Counted from the stretch's first letter, positions 29,634 to 38,995 are shown. The stretch: 64,000 bases of DNA from an uncultured Clostridia bacterium (GCA_947170435.1 CAMVTO010000010.1:1-64000), one strand, 5' to 3'. Notes: generated by a model from the letters alone, not told the origin. Program-made: numbers and translations.

Positions 29634-30467
29634 TTATCCGACGAGTGTGAGGATGAGCACCAGCGCGCCCACCGCCCAGCAGTAATAGGCGAAGATGCCG
29701 AAGTGACCCTTTTGGGCAATATAGCGCAGCAGACGGATGCAAGCATAGCCCACCACTGCCGCCGCAATGACGCCGATGAGATAAACAGGGACTTCGGCCC
29801 AGACGATTCCCGTCTCCAGCGCGTCCTTGAGGGCGAGAATGTTGGCGCCGAGGATTGCGGGGATCGACATGAGGAACGAGTAGCGCACCGCAAAGCTGCG
29901 CTCAAAGCCCATGAAGCAGCCCGCCGTGATCGTCATGCCGGAGCGGGACACGCCGGGGCAGGTAGCGACCGCCTGCGCAAGGCCGACGACAAGCGCGTCG
30001 GTGAGCTTGGCGTTTTTCTCCGTCTTACGCCCTTTCGCCACGCGGTCGCAGAAAAAGAGCATGAAGCCCGTGAACAGCAGCGCCGCGCCGACGAACAGCA
30101 TACTGTCCGCGAGCGACTCGATCTGATCCTTGATGGGCAGGATCAGGAACAGCGGCAACGTGCCGATGATGATGAGCAGGATCATGCGCCGCGCGGGCGG
30201 AACCCGGGCGGGCGTCGTGTGGTGCGCAAGATCGCCCACGCCGCGAAAGAACTCCAGGATGATGTCCTTGATCTCACTCCAGTAAGCGATGAATACCGCC
30301 ACCAGTGTGCCAAGGTGCAGCAGTACGTCGAAGAACTCCGGGATCTCGGACGCGCCCTCCATGCCCAGCAGATGCTCCGCAATCGCAAGATGGCCGGAGC
30401 TGGAGATCGGCAGAAACTCCGTCACGCCCTGGATAATCCCGAGCAGGATGGAATGTATAATACTCAT
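29634..30467 (-). CDS. uppP: undecaprenyl-diphosphatase
   Basis: MSIIHSILLGIIQGVTEFLPISSSGHLAIAEHLLG...CPGVSRSGMTITAGCFMGFERSFAVRYSFLMSIPAILGA. Confidence 0.97.
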   Translation of the reverse strand: MSIIHSILLGIIQGVTEFLPISSSGHLAIAEHLLGMEGASEIPEFFDVLLHLGTLVAVFIAYWSEIKDIILEFFRGVGDLAHHTTPARVPPARRMILLIIIGTLPLFLILPIKDQIESLADSMLFVGAALLFTGFMLFFCDRVAKGRKTEKNAKLTDALVVGLAQAVATCPGVSRSGMTITAGCFMGFERSFAVRYSFLMSIPAILGANILALKDALETGIVWAEVPVYLIGVIAAAVVGYACIRLLRYIAQKGHFGIFAYYCWAVGALVLILTLVG

Positions 30468-30553
30468 AGTGCAATCCCTTTCCGATCGGCAAATTCTTAC
30501 TTTTATATTATATCATAGAAAAACACAAAATACCACCATGTTTTTCCGCCCGC

Positions 30554-30580
30554 ACAGCGTACAGGCCGCATGCATATACT
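30554..30580 (+). promoter_or_regulatory. candidate sporulation (mother-cell sigma) promoter
   Basis: AC-N17-CATATACTG resembles SigK AC-N16/17-CATANNNTA; CATATACT also resembles SigE -10 CATACAMT. Predicted start falls just before the SD. Confidence 0.35.
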
Positions 30581-30604
30581 GGTTTGTGACGAGGAGGTGA
30601 GACG

Positions 30605-31045
30605 ATGGCCTATTCCGACCGGGAGCTGCTGGCGCGGCTCATCGAGTGCGAGGCCGGTGGAGAAGGCGACAACGGCATGAAGGCCGTGGCAGGTGTTGTG
30701 ATGAACCGCGTGGAAGCAGCCGGAGGCGAGTACGCCCGCATCGGGCAGCGGAGCATCCGCAGGATCATCATGCAGCCGGGGCAGTTTGTCTGCGCCAGCG
30801 ATATGGTCGGCGGTGTCTACAACCCGCAGAACATATACAACATGCAACCTACGGAGATACATTATGAGATTGCGGACTGGGCGATCGCGGGCAACCGCAT
30901 TCCAGAGGTGGGCGATGCGCTGTGGTTTTTCAATCCTTATTCACCGGATTGCCGCCTGTACTTTCCGACCGAGGTCGGGCGGTTTCAGGCTCGCATCGGC
31001 GACCATTGCTTCTATACGCCGACCGCGGCATATTATGAAACATGA
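30605..31045 (+). CDS. cwlJ: SleB/CwlJ-type spore cortex-lytic cell wall hydrolase
   Basis: MAYSDRELLARLIECEAGGEGDNGMKAVAGVVMNRV...IIMQPGQF...DALWFFNPYSPDCRLYFPTEVGRFQARIGDHCFYTPTAAY; catalytic E-AxGE and CwlJ-like C-terminus. Confidence 0.82.
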   Translation: MAYSDRELLARLIECEAGGEGDNGMKAVAGVVMNRVEAAGGEYARIGQRSIRRIIMQPGQFVCASDMVGGVYNPQNIYNMQPTEIHYEIADWAIAGNRIPEVGDALWFFNPYSPDCRLYFPTEVGRFQARIGDHCFYTPTAAYYET

Positions 31046-31599
31046 AAGGGGACAGGACAATGGAGATGACCGGTAAAAGCTGCACCATGCCCCGCAGCCA
31101 CTTCAACGGCAACGGCAGCTGTGACGCCACGCGGGAAGCAAACAAGCGCGCAGATCACGCCACGGGCTACGAGAGCGAGATCGCACCCTACACCGACGCG
31201 GAACGCCAGCAGATGCAAAGCGTTGGCATGATGCCGTACCACGACGCGGAGCACGACATGATCGACGACGGCTACGGCACAGAGCACGACCACCATGAGA
31301 CTCAGGCGGACGGGATGACCAGCATTCCGCAGGACAGCTTCAACACGCCGCTCAACGCGGACGAGGCGGCGCGCAATTCATGGCGGGCGCTGCTGGCAAG
31401 GAATGTGGGCCGCAATGTGCTGGTGCGGTTTCTGATGGGAACGCAGAATTTCGTCACGGTGGAGGGCGAGCTGTACGAGGTGGGCACGGACTACATCGTG
31501 ATCTACCAGCCCCTCTGGGACAGTCACATCACCGCCGACCTCTACGCGGTGAAATTTGTGGAGTTCCGCGAGCCGCCGGGAATGACGATGCTCAACTGA
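31042..31599 (+). CDS. gerQ: GerQ-like spore coat protein
   Basis: C-terminal ARNVGRNVLVRFLMGTQNFVTVEGELYEVGTDYIVIYQPLWDSHITADLYAVKFVEF resembles the GerQ domain; overlaps the cwlJ-like stop (ATGA). Confidence 0.6.
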   Translation: MKGDRTMEMTGKSCTMPRSHFNGNGSCDATREANKRADHATGYESEIAPYTDAERQQMQSVGMMPYHDAEHDMIDDGYGTEHDHHETQADGMTSIPQDSFNTPLNADEAARNSWRALLARNVGRNVLVRFLMGTQNFVTVEGELYEVGTDYIVIYQPLWDSHITADLYAVKFVEFREPPGMTMLN

Positions 31600-31632
31600 A
31601 AAGCGGGCGGGAACCGTTCCCGCCCGCTTTCC
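31599..31632. terminator. bidirectional terminator
   Basis: AAAGCGGGCGGGAA-CCG-TTCCCGCCCGCTTT. Confidence 0.65.
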
Positions 31633-32376
31633 CTATACCGCGATATATGCCTGTGCCGCGTAGCCTACGGCGCCGTTGTAGTGTACCACATACCATCCCT
31701 GCCATGCGCCATGGATGGTGACGGTTGCGCCGTTTGGCATCATGGCGAGGACAGCGCCCTCGGTGCCGGGGTAATCCCGCAGCCGCAGGGGTGTGCCGCC
31801 GGTGGTGACAACGCCGGCCTGTTCTGACTGCGGGTAGATGAAGGGCAAATCGAAATAGTCCGTCAAGCCACGCGCCAGCGCCTCGGCGATCTGTGGGCGG
31901 CTGGACTCAATCCACCTCGCGTCGGCGTAGTTGTCGTGGTAGCCGATCTCAATGAGGTTGGCAGGCGCCTGCGGCTGACGCACCTCGCCGAGCGAAGTGG
32001 TGGACTGGGTGCGCACGAGATCGGGCAGCGGATAGACCTCTCGCAGCCGGGCGGCGAAGATCTCCGCCGCGCGCTGGCCATTGGCGCTGGTGGGGTAGTA
32101 AAACGCGATGATACCGCGGTTGGCTCCTTCGTTTCCGGCGCCGGAGGCGTTGGAGTGCAGCGCGAGATAGAAGTCGAAGCCGCCGATGCTGTTCGCCTGT
32201 CGGATGGAGCTGGCGGCGGTCATATCCGGCGAATTGCGCACCCATGTGATCGCGTTGGAGACGAGGTACGGCTCCAGCGCGTCGGCCAGCAGGTTCATGT
32301 TGTACTCCTCGCTGCCGCTGCCGGTGATATAGGGATTCCAGTCCTGCGTGGACGGGCTTAAATAGATTTTTGGCAT
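31633..32376 (-). CDS. N-acetylmuramoyl-L-alanine amidase (Amidase_3) with C-terminal SH3-like domain
   Basis: MPKIYLSPSTQDWNPYITGSGSEEYNMNLLADAL...FDFYLALHSNASG...NLIEIGYHDNYADARWI; PLRLRDYPGTEGAVLAMMPNGATVTIHGAWQGWYVVHYNGAVGYA. Confidence 0.88.
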   Translation of the reverse strand: MPKIYLSPSTQDWNPYITGSGSEEYNMNLLADALEPYLVSNAITWVRNSPDMTAASSIRQANSIGGFDFYLALHSNASGAGNEGANRGIIAFYYPTSANGQRAAEIFAARLREVYPLPDLVRTQSTTSLGEVRQPQAPANLIEIGYHDNYADARWIESSRPQIAEALARGLTDYFDLPFIYPQSEQAGVVTTGGTPLRLRDYPGTEGAVLAMMPNGATVTIHGAWQGWYVVHYNGAVGYAAQAYIAV

Positions 32377-32420
32377 AGAATGGCCTCCTTTACAATACTA
32401 TACCATCCTATGCGCGCAGA

Positions 32421-32454
32421 AAAAGAACGCTTCCATGTGGAAGCGTTCTTTTTT
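32421..32454 (-). terminator. terminator of the TAXI-TRAP operon
   Basis: AAAGAACGCTTCC-ATGT-GGAAGCGTTCTTTTTT. Confidence 0.7.
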
Positions 32455-32465
32455 CGTTGCATTGG

Positions 32466-34610
32466 TCACGCAGCCTTCTTCTTGGCGAGCTCCATCTTCT
32501 CCACGAGGAACACGACCACGAGGATCGCCACGCCGATGAGGTCTGTGACGGTGCCCGGATAGATCATCAGCAGACCGCCGGCAACGCAGAGAATGCGGAA
32601 CGGCAGGCCCATGTCCTTGATGAAGTAGCCGATCATGCCGATGGAGATGGACAGCATGCCCAGCGTCGAGGTGATGACCACCAGAATGACGTCGATGGGC
32701 CGCGTGTCGATGAAGAGCATCGCGGGGTTGAAGGCGAAGATATACGGAATGATGAACGCCGCAATGGCGAGGCGCGTCGCGTTGAGCGCGGTTTTCATGG
32801 GCGGCGCCTTGGCGATGGCGGAGCCGGCGTAGGCGGCGAGCGCCACCGGCGGCGTGATATCGGCGACGATGCCGAAGTAGAAGCAGAACATGTGCGCCGC
32901 CATGAGTTTGAGGCCCATGCCCGCAGGGCCGAGGATCGGCGCGCAGGTGGTCGCCATGATGATGTAGTTCGCCGTCGTGGGAACGCCCATGCCGAGCACG
33001 ATGCAGCAAAGCATCGTCAGCACCAGCGCGATGAGGATGCGGCCGCCGGCCACATTGACAATGGCGCTGATGAGCACCTGACCGAGGCCGGTCATGGTCA
33101 CGACGCCGGCGATGATACCCGCCATGCCGCAGGCCACCGCGACGGACAGGGTGTTCTTGCCGCCGTTTTCAAACGCGTCGAAGATCATGGGGATCTCCTT
33201 GGCGTTGGGCTTGCTGATGACGTAGTTGGCGACCATGATCGCCGCCGCGATGCCGACGCAGAGCTTGGTGCCGTTCTGACCCATGAAGGTGCCGACGGCC
33301 CAGGTGCGGGCAAAGAGCGTCATGTACAGCAGTGGGATCAGGGGAACCGCCATGAGGAGCGCCTTCGCACCCTTCTCGCGGCTGATCATCGAAACGACCA
33401 AGCAGTAGAGAATGGCGTAGACCGCAGCGGTCGCCATGGTGAAGCCCACCATGATCATGTAGACCAGAACCACCAGCGGGAGGATCAAATAGATCTTCGG
33501 CAGCACGTCCTTGGCCTTGGGCAGCTGGTCACGGGGAATGCCGTGGAGCTTGAGCTTCTTCGCCATGAAGTGCACCATGAGGAAGATGCCGAGGAAGTAC
33601 AGGAACGCCGGCAGGATCGCGCGCACGATGATATCCTTGTACGGGACACCGACCATCTCCGCCATCAGGAACGCAGCCGCGCCCATGATCGGCGGCATGA
33701 TCTGGCCGCCTGTGGAGGATGCCGCCTCGACTGCGCCCGCGAACTCAGGCGGATAGCCGGTCTTCTTCATCATCGGGATCGTAACGGAACCGGTGGTGAC
33801 GGTGTTGCCGACGGAGGAGCCGGACACCATGCCGCACAGCGCGGACGAGATGACCGCGACCTTCGCGGGGCCGCCGCTCGCCCAGCCGGCGAGGGTGTTC
33901 GCGCAGTCGATGAAGAAGTTCGCAACGCCGGTGGCCTCGAGGAACGCGCCGAAGATGACGAACAGCGCAATGTAGGTCGAGCAGACGCCGATGGGCGTGC
34001 CGAGGATACCGGTGGTGGTGTAGAAGAGGTTATAGACGACGGTCTTGAGGTCTTTGCCCGCGCCGGCAAAGGCGTAAATGACAAACGCCGATGCCACGCA
34101 GATGATCGGGATACCGACCACGCGGCGGCAGGCCTCGACCAGAATCAGCGTACCCACAATACCAAAGACGATCAGGATCGGTATGCTCATGCCGCCGATG
34201 TTCCAGGTCAGCTTCTGGATGCGGGTGCCGTAGTTGACGATTTCAGAGAGGTGCAGCGGATAGTAGAAGAAACAGATCGCACCGAGCGCCGCCAGCACAA
34301 TGTCGTACCAGGGCATGTGGTTGACCTTCTGTGTGCCCTTCTTGGCCGGATAATAGATGAAGACCAGCAGGAGCACAAGGCCGAGGAAGATCGGGCGGCG
34401 TGCGCGCTCGTCCATCTTCAGGAACATGTTCATCACAATCATGAAGATGCCGAAAGCGACAGTTACCCAGCGCACGACCTGCTTGGGAACGCCCTCCCAA
34501 ATACGGGTGTTGGACTCGCGGTCATACTTTTTCATGATCGCGTCGACGTCCGCCATGGTGCCAACGTCAGCGTCCACTGCTGTTTTTTTGATCTCGTCCT
34601 GTTCAGACAT
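32466..34610 (-). CDS. TRAP transporter permease, fused 4TM/12TM type
   Basis: MSEQDEIKKTAVDADVGTMADVDAIMKKYDRESNTRIWEG...PPIMGAAAFLMAEMVGVPYKDIIVRAILPAFLYF...LGMGVPTTANYIIMATTCAPIL. Confidence 0.92.
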   Translation of the reverse strand: MSEQDEIKKTAVDADVGTMADVDAIMKKYDRESNTRIWEGVPKQVVRWVTVAFGIFMIVMNMFLKMDERARRPIFLGLVLLLVFIYYPAKKGTQKVNHMPWYDIVLAALGAICFFYYPLHLSEIVNYGTRIQKLTWNIGGMSIPILIVFGIVGTLILVEACRRVVGIPIICVASAFVIYAFAGAGKDLKTVVYNLFYTTTGILGTPIGVCSTYIALFVIFGAFLEATGVANFFIDCANTLAGWASGGPAKVAVISSALCGMVSGSSVGNTVTTGSVTIPMMKKTGYPPEFAGAVEAASSTGGQIMPPIMGAAAFLMAEMVGVPYKDIIVRAILPAFLYFLGIFLMVHFMAKKLKLHGIPRDQLPKAKDVLPKIYLILPLVVLVYMIMVGFTMATAAVYAILYCLVVSMISREKGAKALLMAVPLIPLLYMTLFARTWAVGTFMGQNGTKLCVGIAAAIMVANYVISKPNAKEIPMIFDAFENGGKNTLSVAVACGMAGIIAGVVTMTGLGQVLISAIVNVAGGRILIALVLTMLCCIVLGMGVPTTANYIIMATTCAPILGPAGMGLKLMAAHMFCFYFGIVADITPPVALAAYAGSAIAKAPPMKTALNATRLAIAAFIIPYIFAFNPAMLFIDTRPIDVILVVITSTLGMLSISIGMIGYFIKDMGLPFRILCVAGGLLMIYPGTVTDLIGVAILVVVFLVEKMELAKKKAA

Positions 34611-34650
34611 AGATTCTCCCCCTTTTTCCGTATGATGAAACGAGCAGCCG

Positions 34651-35163
34651 CTACCAAGGGATAAACTCGTAGTTGAAGCGCACTGCTGCGTTTCTACCAC
34701 ACATGGCGCGCAGACTCACGTCCTGCCCATTCACGTTCAGCACATGGTCAGAAACCGTGCCGACGATATATCCCACGTTATTGCGGAGTTGATGGATATT
34801 GCGAATCACCATCGCCCAGCCCTGATAATCAGGCCGGTCGATGTATACCTTGTCGAGCACCTCGCCCGGGTTCAGTTCCGTCTGTACGCCTGCTCCGAAG
34901 GAGCAATAAACGGTTTCCTCGACATAAATGTTCTTGTTTTCAATTTCATAGATATCCGTCAGCGGATAGTTGTTGACGGAATGGATGAAGGTGATCGAAA
35001 AACGCTCACCCTCGCTCATGCGATACCGGGCATAGAGCTCGCCGGTATCGCGGTTGCGCACAGTCAGATACCAGAGCGTGCGCGAACTTAGGAAAACGGC
35101 CGCCGCAATAATCAGTATTATTGCGGCGGCCGCCACCGTTATGTGTTTTCTGCGATTGCTCAC
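34651..35163 (-). CDS. DUF1850-like protein
   Basis: FLSSRTLWYLTVRNRDTGELYARYRMSEGERFSITFIHSVNNYPLTDIYEIENKNIYVEETVYCSFGAG; sits between TAXI SBP and TRAP permease. Confidence 0.75.
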   Translation of the reverse strand: MSNRRKHITVAAAAIILIIAAAVFLSSRTLWYLTVRNRDTGELYARYRMSEGERFSITFIHSVNNYPLTDIYEIENKNIYVEETVYCSFGAGVQTELNPGEVLDKVYIDRPDYQGWAMVIRNIHQLRNNVGYIVGTVSDHVLNVNGQDVSLRAMCGRNAAVRFNYEFIPW

Positions 35164-35175
35164 GATCCAAGCGTC

Positions 35176-36225
35176 TTACAGAACGCCGATCTCCTTGTAG
35201 TACTTCTCAGCACCGGGGTGCAGGGGCACAGTGCCGATGGAAGCGACCTTCGGATCCAGGAAGCCGAACTTGGCGTGACCGGCCTCGAGGTCGGCCTTGT
35301 TCTCGAACAGGCCCTTGGTGATCTCATAGACCACATCCTCGCTCAGCTCTTCAGAGGCAACCAGCGCGGCCTGAACGGCAACGCAGACGACCTCTTTGGC
35401 CTGACCGGTGTAGGTGCCGGCGGGCAGGTTGTCCTGAACCAGGAACGGATACTCGGCGCGGATGGCGGCGAGCTCGCTGTCGGACAGGGAGACGAGGTTC
35501 AGCTCGTTGGTGGTGGCATAGTCGACAATGGCGGTCGTGGGAGCGCCGGCGACGGTGAACGCCGCGTCGATCTTGCCGTCCTTGAGCTGGTCAACGCCGT
35601 CCTGGAAGGAGCCGTTGACGACCTTGATGTCATCCTTGGTCAGGCCGGCGGCGCTGAGCACCTGCCACGCGTTGACCTCGGTGCCGGAGCCGACGTCGCC
35701 GACGCAGACGGTCTTGCCCTTGAGGTCGGCAACGTTGTTGATGCCGGGCTTGGCAAGGATCTGCACGGTTTCATTGTAGATACCCGCGATCCACAGCGCG
35801 TTGTCCTCAACCTCACCCTCGAAGGTGTTGGTGCCGTTGTGCGCGTAGTTGATGACGTCGGACTGCAGAATGGCCATCTGGGCCTCGCCGTCGGTAATCA
35901 TGTTGACGTTGGCCTTGGAAGCGCCGGTGGACTCCACGCTGAGGTCACTGAGCGTCAGCTTGGGGCCAAGCACGGTGCCGAGGACGCCGCCGACTGCATA
36001 GTAGGTGCCGGAGGTGCCGCCGGTAGCGAGGGTGATCTTCACCTTTTCGCCGGAGGGTGCGGGAGTGGTCTCCGCCGGGGTGGTCTCAGCGGGGGTGGTC
36101 TCCGCCGGGGTGGAGGTCTCTGCCGGGGTCGTGGTGGTGGAGCCGCCGGAGCTGCTGCCGCCGCCGCAGGCCACAAGTGCGAATACCATAATGGCTGCAA
36201 GAACGAGAGCTAAAATCTTCTTCAT
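35176..36225 (-). CDS. TAXI family TRAP transporter solute-binding lipoprotein
   Basis: MKKILALVLAAIMVFALVACGGGSS...VKITLATGGTSGTYYAVGGVLGTVLGPKLTLSDLSVESTGASKANVNMITDGEAQMAILQSDVINYA. Confidence 0.93.
   Translation of the reverse strand: MKKILALVLAAIMVFALVACGGGSSSGGSTTTTPAETSTPAETTPAETTPAETTPAPSGEKVKITLATGGTSGTYYAVGGVLGTVLGPKLTLSDLSVESTGASKANVNMITDGEAQMAILQSDVINYAHNGTNTFEGEVEDNALWIAGIYNETVQILAKPGINNVADLKGKTVCVGDVGSGTEVNAWQVLSAAGLTKDDIKVVNGSFQDGVDQLKDGKIDAAFTVAGAPTTAIVDYATTNELNLVSLSDSELAAIRAEYPFLVQDNLPAGTYTGQAKEVVCVAVQAALVASEELSEDVVYEITKGLFENKADLEAGHAKFGFLDPKVASIGTVPLHPGAEKYYKEIGVL
36062..36130 (-). repeat. imperfect ~15-bp tandem repeat encoding (T/S)TPAE linker
   Basis: Repeated GTCTCCGCCGGGGTG-type units encode TPAETSTPAETTPAETTPAETTPAP after the lipoprotein signal. 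Confidence 0.75.
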
Positions 36226-36272
36226 GTCACAATCTCCTTTTTAATAGTTTATCCCTCTCACAGGATAAGGTT

Positions 36273-36301
36273 ATTCTAACGATTTTTCAGGGCATATGCA
36301 A
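36273..36301 (-). promoter_or_regulatory. promoter of the TAXI-TRAP operon
   Basis: Minus strand TTGCAT, 17-bp spacer, TAGAAT. Confidence 0.55.
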
Positions 36302-36475
36302 GACTTGTTGGCCATTTTCGCTGATTTCGCCAAATTATTGATGCTGAATTTATTCAATTTTGTTGAAACCATTTACAGAAATTTATGCATATTATATAAA
36401 AATATAATGGCAAGAGCATCCCGACCAATGGGCAGGATGCTCTGCTTGAACAACGCGATCAAATTTGTGCAAATC

Positions 36476-38257
36476 TTACTTCAGCGATTTGGTATCCACA
36501 ACCTCACGCAGCAGCTTGGTAAAGTCCGCCTCGCTCATGGCGCCGAGGTCGCCCTCGGAACGATGACGCGGGGAGACGGTGCCGTTTTCCATGTCGCGGT
36601 CACCCACGACCAGCATGTACGGCACTTTCTCAAGCTGTGCCTCGCGGATCTTCTTGCCGATCTTCTCGTTGCGGTCGTCCACCTCGGCGCGGAAGCCAAG
36701 GTCGTTGAGCTCATCGGCATACTTCTGGCAGTACTCGTTGGCACGGTCGGTGACCGGCAGCAGCTTTGCCTGCACCGGCGCGAGCCACGTCGGGAACGCG
36801 CCCATAGTCTCTTCAATGAGGTATGCCATGAAGCGGTCGAGGGAGCCGAGGATCGCGCGGTGAAGCACCACAGGGGTCTTTTCTGCACCGTCTGCGTCGA
36901 TATACTTGAGGTCGAACTTCATCGGCAGGCAGAAATCGAGCTGGCAGGTAGAGAGCGTATACTCCGCGCCGACGGCGGGTACCACGTTCACGTCCAGCTT
37001 CGGGCCGTAGAACGCCGCCTCGCCGATCTCCTCGGTAAAGTCAATGCCCAGCTCGACGAGCACCTCGCGCAGCGCACTCTCCGCGGTGTTCCACATCTCG
37101 TCGTCCTGATGATACTTCTCGGTATCGGCAGGGTCGCGGAGGCTGAGGACACAGCGATAGTCGGTGATGCCGAAATCCTTATAGGTGGCGAAGATCAGGT
37201 CGCAGACCTTGCTGACCTCGTCCTTGATCTGTTCCGGCGTCACAAACAGGTGCGCGTCGTTCTGGCAGAAGTGACGGCCGCGCTCAATGCCCTTGAGCGT
37301 GCCGGAGGCCTCATAGCGGAAGTCATGCGCGATCTCGCCGATGCGGATCGGCAAGTCACGGTAAGAGTGCGGGCGGTTGGCGTAGATGCGCATGTGATGC
37401 GGGCAGTTCATCGGGCGCAGAACATACATCTCGTCCTCGACCTCCATCGCCGGGAACATGTTCTGCTGATAGTGATCCCAATGCCCGGAGGTCTTGTAGA
37501 GGTCAACGGTGCCGACGCAGGGCGTCAGGACGTGCTGATAGCCGAGCTTGATCTCCTTGTCGCGGATATAGTTCTCAAGGATGCGCCACACGGTGTAGCC
37601 CTTGGGCAGGAACATGGGCATGCCGCGGCCCACCAGCTCGTCGGTCATAAACAGGCCCAGCTCGCGGCCCAGCTTACGGTGGTCGCGCGCCTTGGCTTCT
37701 TCCAGCTTCTTCAGGTACTCGTCCAGCTGCTCTTTCTTCGGGAACGCAACGCCGTAGATGCGCTGGAGGCTCTTGTTCTTCGCGTCGCCGCGCCAGTAGG
37801 ACGCGTTGCAGGCGGTCAGCTTGATGGCGTTGCCCTTGATGCGGCCGGTGGAGTCGATGTGCGGGCCGGCGCAGAGGTCGGTGAACTCGCCCTGCTTGTA
37901 GAAGCTGATGACGGCGTCCTCCGGCAGATCGTTGATGAGCTCGACCTTGAACGGCTCTTCCTTCTCCTCCATGAACTTGACCGCTTCCTCGCGAGGCAGC
38001 TCAAAGCGCTCCAGCTTGAGCTTCTCCTTGCAGATCTTGCGCATCTCGTCCTCGATCTTGTCCATGATCTCCGGCGTGAACGCGAACGGCGAATCCATGT
38101 CATAATAGAAGCCGTTGTCGATGCTCGGCCCGATGGCGAGCTTGACCTCAGGATAGAGGCGCTTCACCGCCTGCGCGAGCACATGGGAGCAGGTGTGCCA
38201 GTAGGTCTTGCGGTATTCGGGGTTTTCCCAGCTAAACTCAAAGTTTTCTTCTGCCAT
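36476..38257 (-). CDS. thrS: threonyl-tRNA synthetase
   Basis: YRKTYWHTCSHVLAQAVKRLYPEVKLAIGPSIDNGFYYD...MFLPKGYTVWRILENYIRDKE...RPMNCPHHMRIYANRPHSYRDLPIRIGEIAHDFRYE. Confidence 0.97.
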   Translation of the reverse strand: MAEENFEFSWENPEYRKTYWHTCSHVLAQAVKRLYPEVKLAIGPSIDNGFYYDMDSPFAFTPEIMDKIEDEMRKICKEKLKLERFELPREEAVKFMEEKEEPFKVELINDLPEDAVISFYKQGEFTDLCAGPHIDSTGRIKGNAIKLTACNASYWRGDAKNKSLQRIYGVAFPKKEQLDEYLKKLEEAKARDHRKLGRELGLFMTDELVGRGMPMFLPKGYTVWRILENYIRDKEIKLGYQHVLTPCVGTVDLYKTSGHWDHYQQNMFPAMEVEDEMYVLRPMNCPHHMRIYANRPHSYRDLPIRIGEIAHDFRYEASGTLKGIERGRHFCQNDAHLFVTPEQIKDEVSKVCDLIFATYKDFGITDYRCVLSLRDPADTEKYHQDDEMWNTAESALREVLVELGIDFTEEIGEAAFYGPKLDVNVVPAVGAEYTLSTCQLDFCLPMKFDLKYIDADGAEKTPVVLHRAILGSLDRFMAYLIEETMGAFPTWLAPVQAKLLPVTDRANEYCQKYADELNDLGFRAEVDDRNEKIGKKIREAQLEKVPYMLVVGDRDMENGTVSPRHRSEGDLGAMSEADFTKLLREVVDTKSLK

Positions 38258-38293
38258 GGTGGTATCTCCATTTAAGTAAAATTCAACTGCTAA

Positions 38294-38322
38294 AGACTAT
38301 CACCAAGGCGCAGGATTGTCAA
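38294..38322 (-). promoter_or_regulatory. promoter for thrS
   Basis: Minus strand TTGACA, 17-bp spacer, TAGTCT; implies a short leader. Confidence 0.55.
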
Positions 38323-38348
38323 GTGGACGTTTCTGGGCGTAGAGCGGG

Positions 38349-38376
38349 AAAAAGCGGCTCAATGAGCCGCTTTTTT
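38349..38376 (-). terminator. terminator of the small lipoprotein gene
   Basis: AAAGCGGCTC-AAT-GAGCCGCTTTTTT stem with U run on the minus strand. Confidence 0.6.
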
Positions 38377-38378
38377 CG

Positions 38379-38882
38379 TTAAAACGTGCGATAGCTGGTA
38401 TTCTCACCGTCGAACAGCCAGCCGTCGTGGTCATGAACGCGCCCGTTTTCCAGCATCCGCGCCATGCGGTCGCCCTCCGCGGCGGCTCGGCGAACGGCAA
38501 GCTCGTCCGAATAGTCGATGCCGCGGGTCACCCCGCCGTTGTTCGTGGCGGTATAGACGCTGCTGTTGGGGCCGCCGACTCCATAGGCCGCGCTGCCCGC
38601 ATCGTGATCACGGCTCGTCGTCATGCCGTAGCGCGTAGGTTCGCGGCCGCTGTTGACCGCACCGGTCACAGTGCCGAGGCCGTTGATCGCGGTATCGGTG
38701 TTGGCCGTTGCGCCGCCGGTCATACCGGTGCCCGTCTGGGCGTTGTTGTTGTGCATCGTATCCGTGGCGGTGGTGCCGCCGGCGATGTCGTCCGCGCCGG
38801 GCATATCGCCATCTGCGCCGCAGGCCGCGAGCGACAGCGCCAGCAGCGCTGTGACCGCTGTGATCGCAAGGGTTCTTTTCAT
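38379..38882 (-). CDS. hypothetical lipoprotein, Gly/Thr/Asn-rich
   Basis: MKRTLAITAVTALLALSLAACGADGDMPGADDIAGGTTATDTMHNNNAQ...; lipobox LAAC; SD AAGGAG upstream. Confidence 0.75.
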   Translation of the reverse strand: MKRTLAITAVTALLALSLAACGADGDMPGADDIAGGTTATDTMHNNNAQTGTGMTGGATANTDTAINGLGTVTGAVNSGREPTRYGMTTSRDHDAGSAAYGVGGPNSSVYTATNNGGVTRGIDYSDELAVRRAAAEGDRMARMLENGRVHDHDGWLFDGENTSYRTF

Positions 38883-38995
38883 TGTGAAATTCTCCTTACT
38901 CCGTACATTTGCAATACCCAACGCTTAGTATGCGAAAGATGAGAGAATCCTTGCACGCAAAAAAATGGCGGAAACAACAATTTCCGCCATTTTTA

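Noticed and set aside
32457-34664. 735-aa plus-strand ORF opposite the TRAP permease
   Set aside because: His/Arg/Asp-rich shadow ORF typical of high-GC antisense frames; no recognisable domain.
36296-38275. 659-aa plus-strand ORF opposite thrS
   Set aside because: Antisense shadow; thrS on the minus strand is certain.
38258-38378. T-box leader upstream of thrS
   Set aside because: The space is only ~120 bp, contains the upstream gene's terminator and a promoter giving a ~30-nt leader; no TGGNACCGCG-type T-box sequence.
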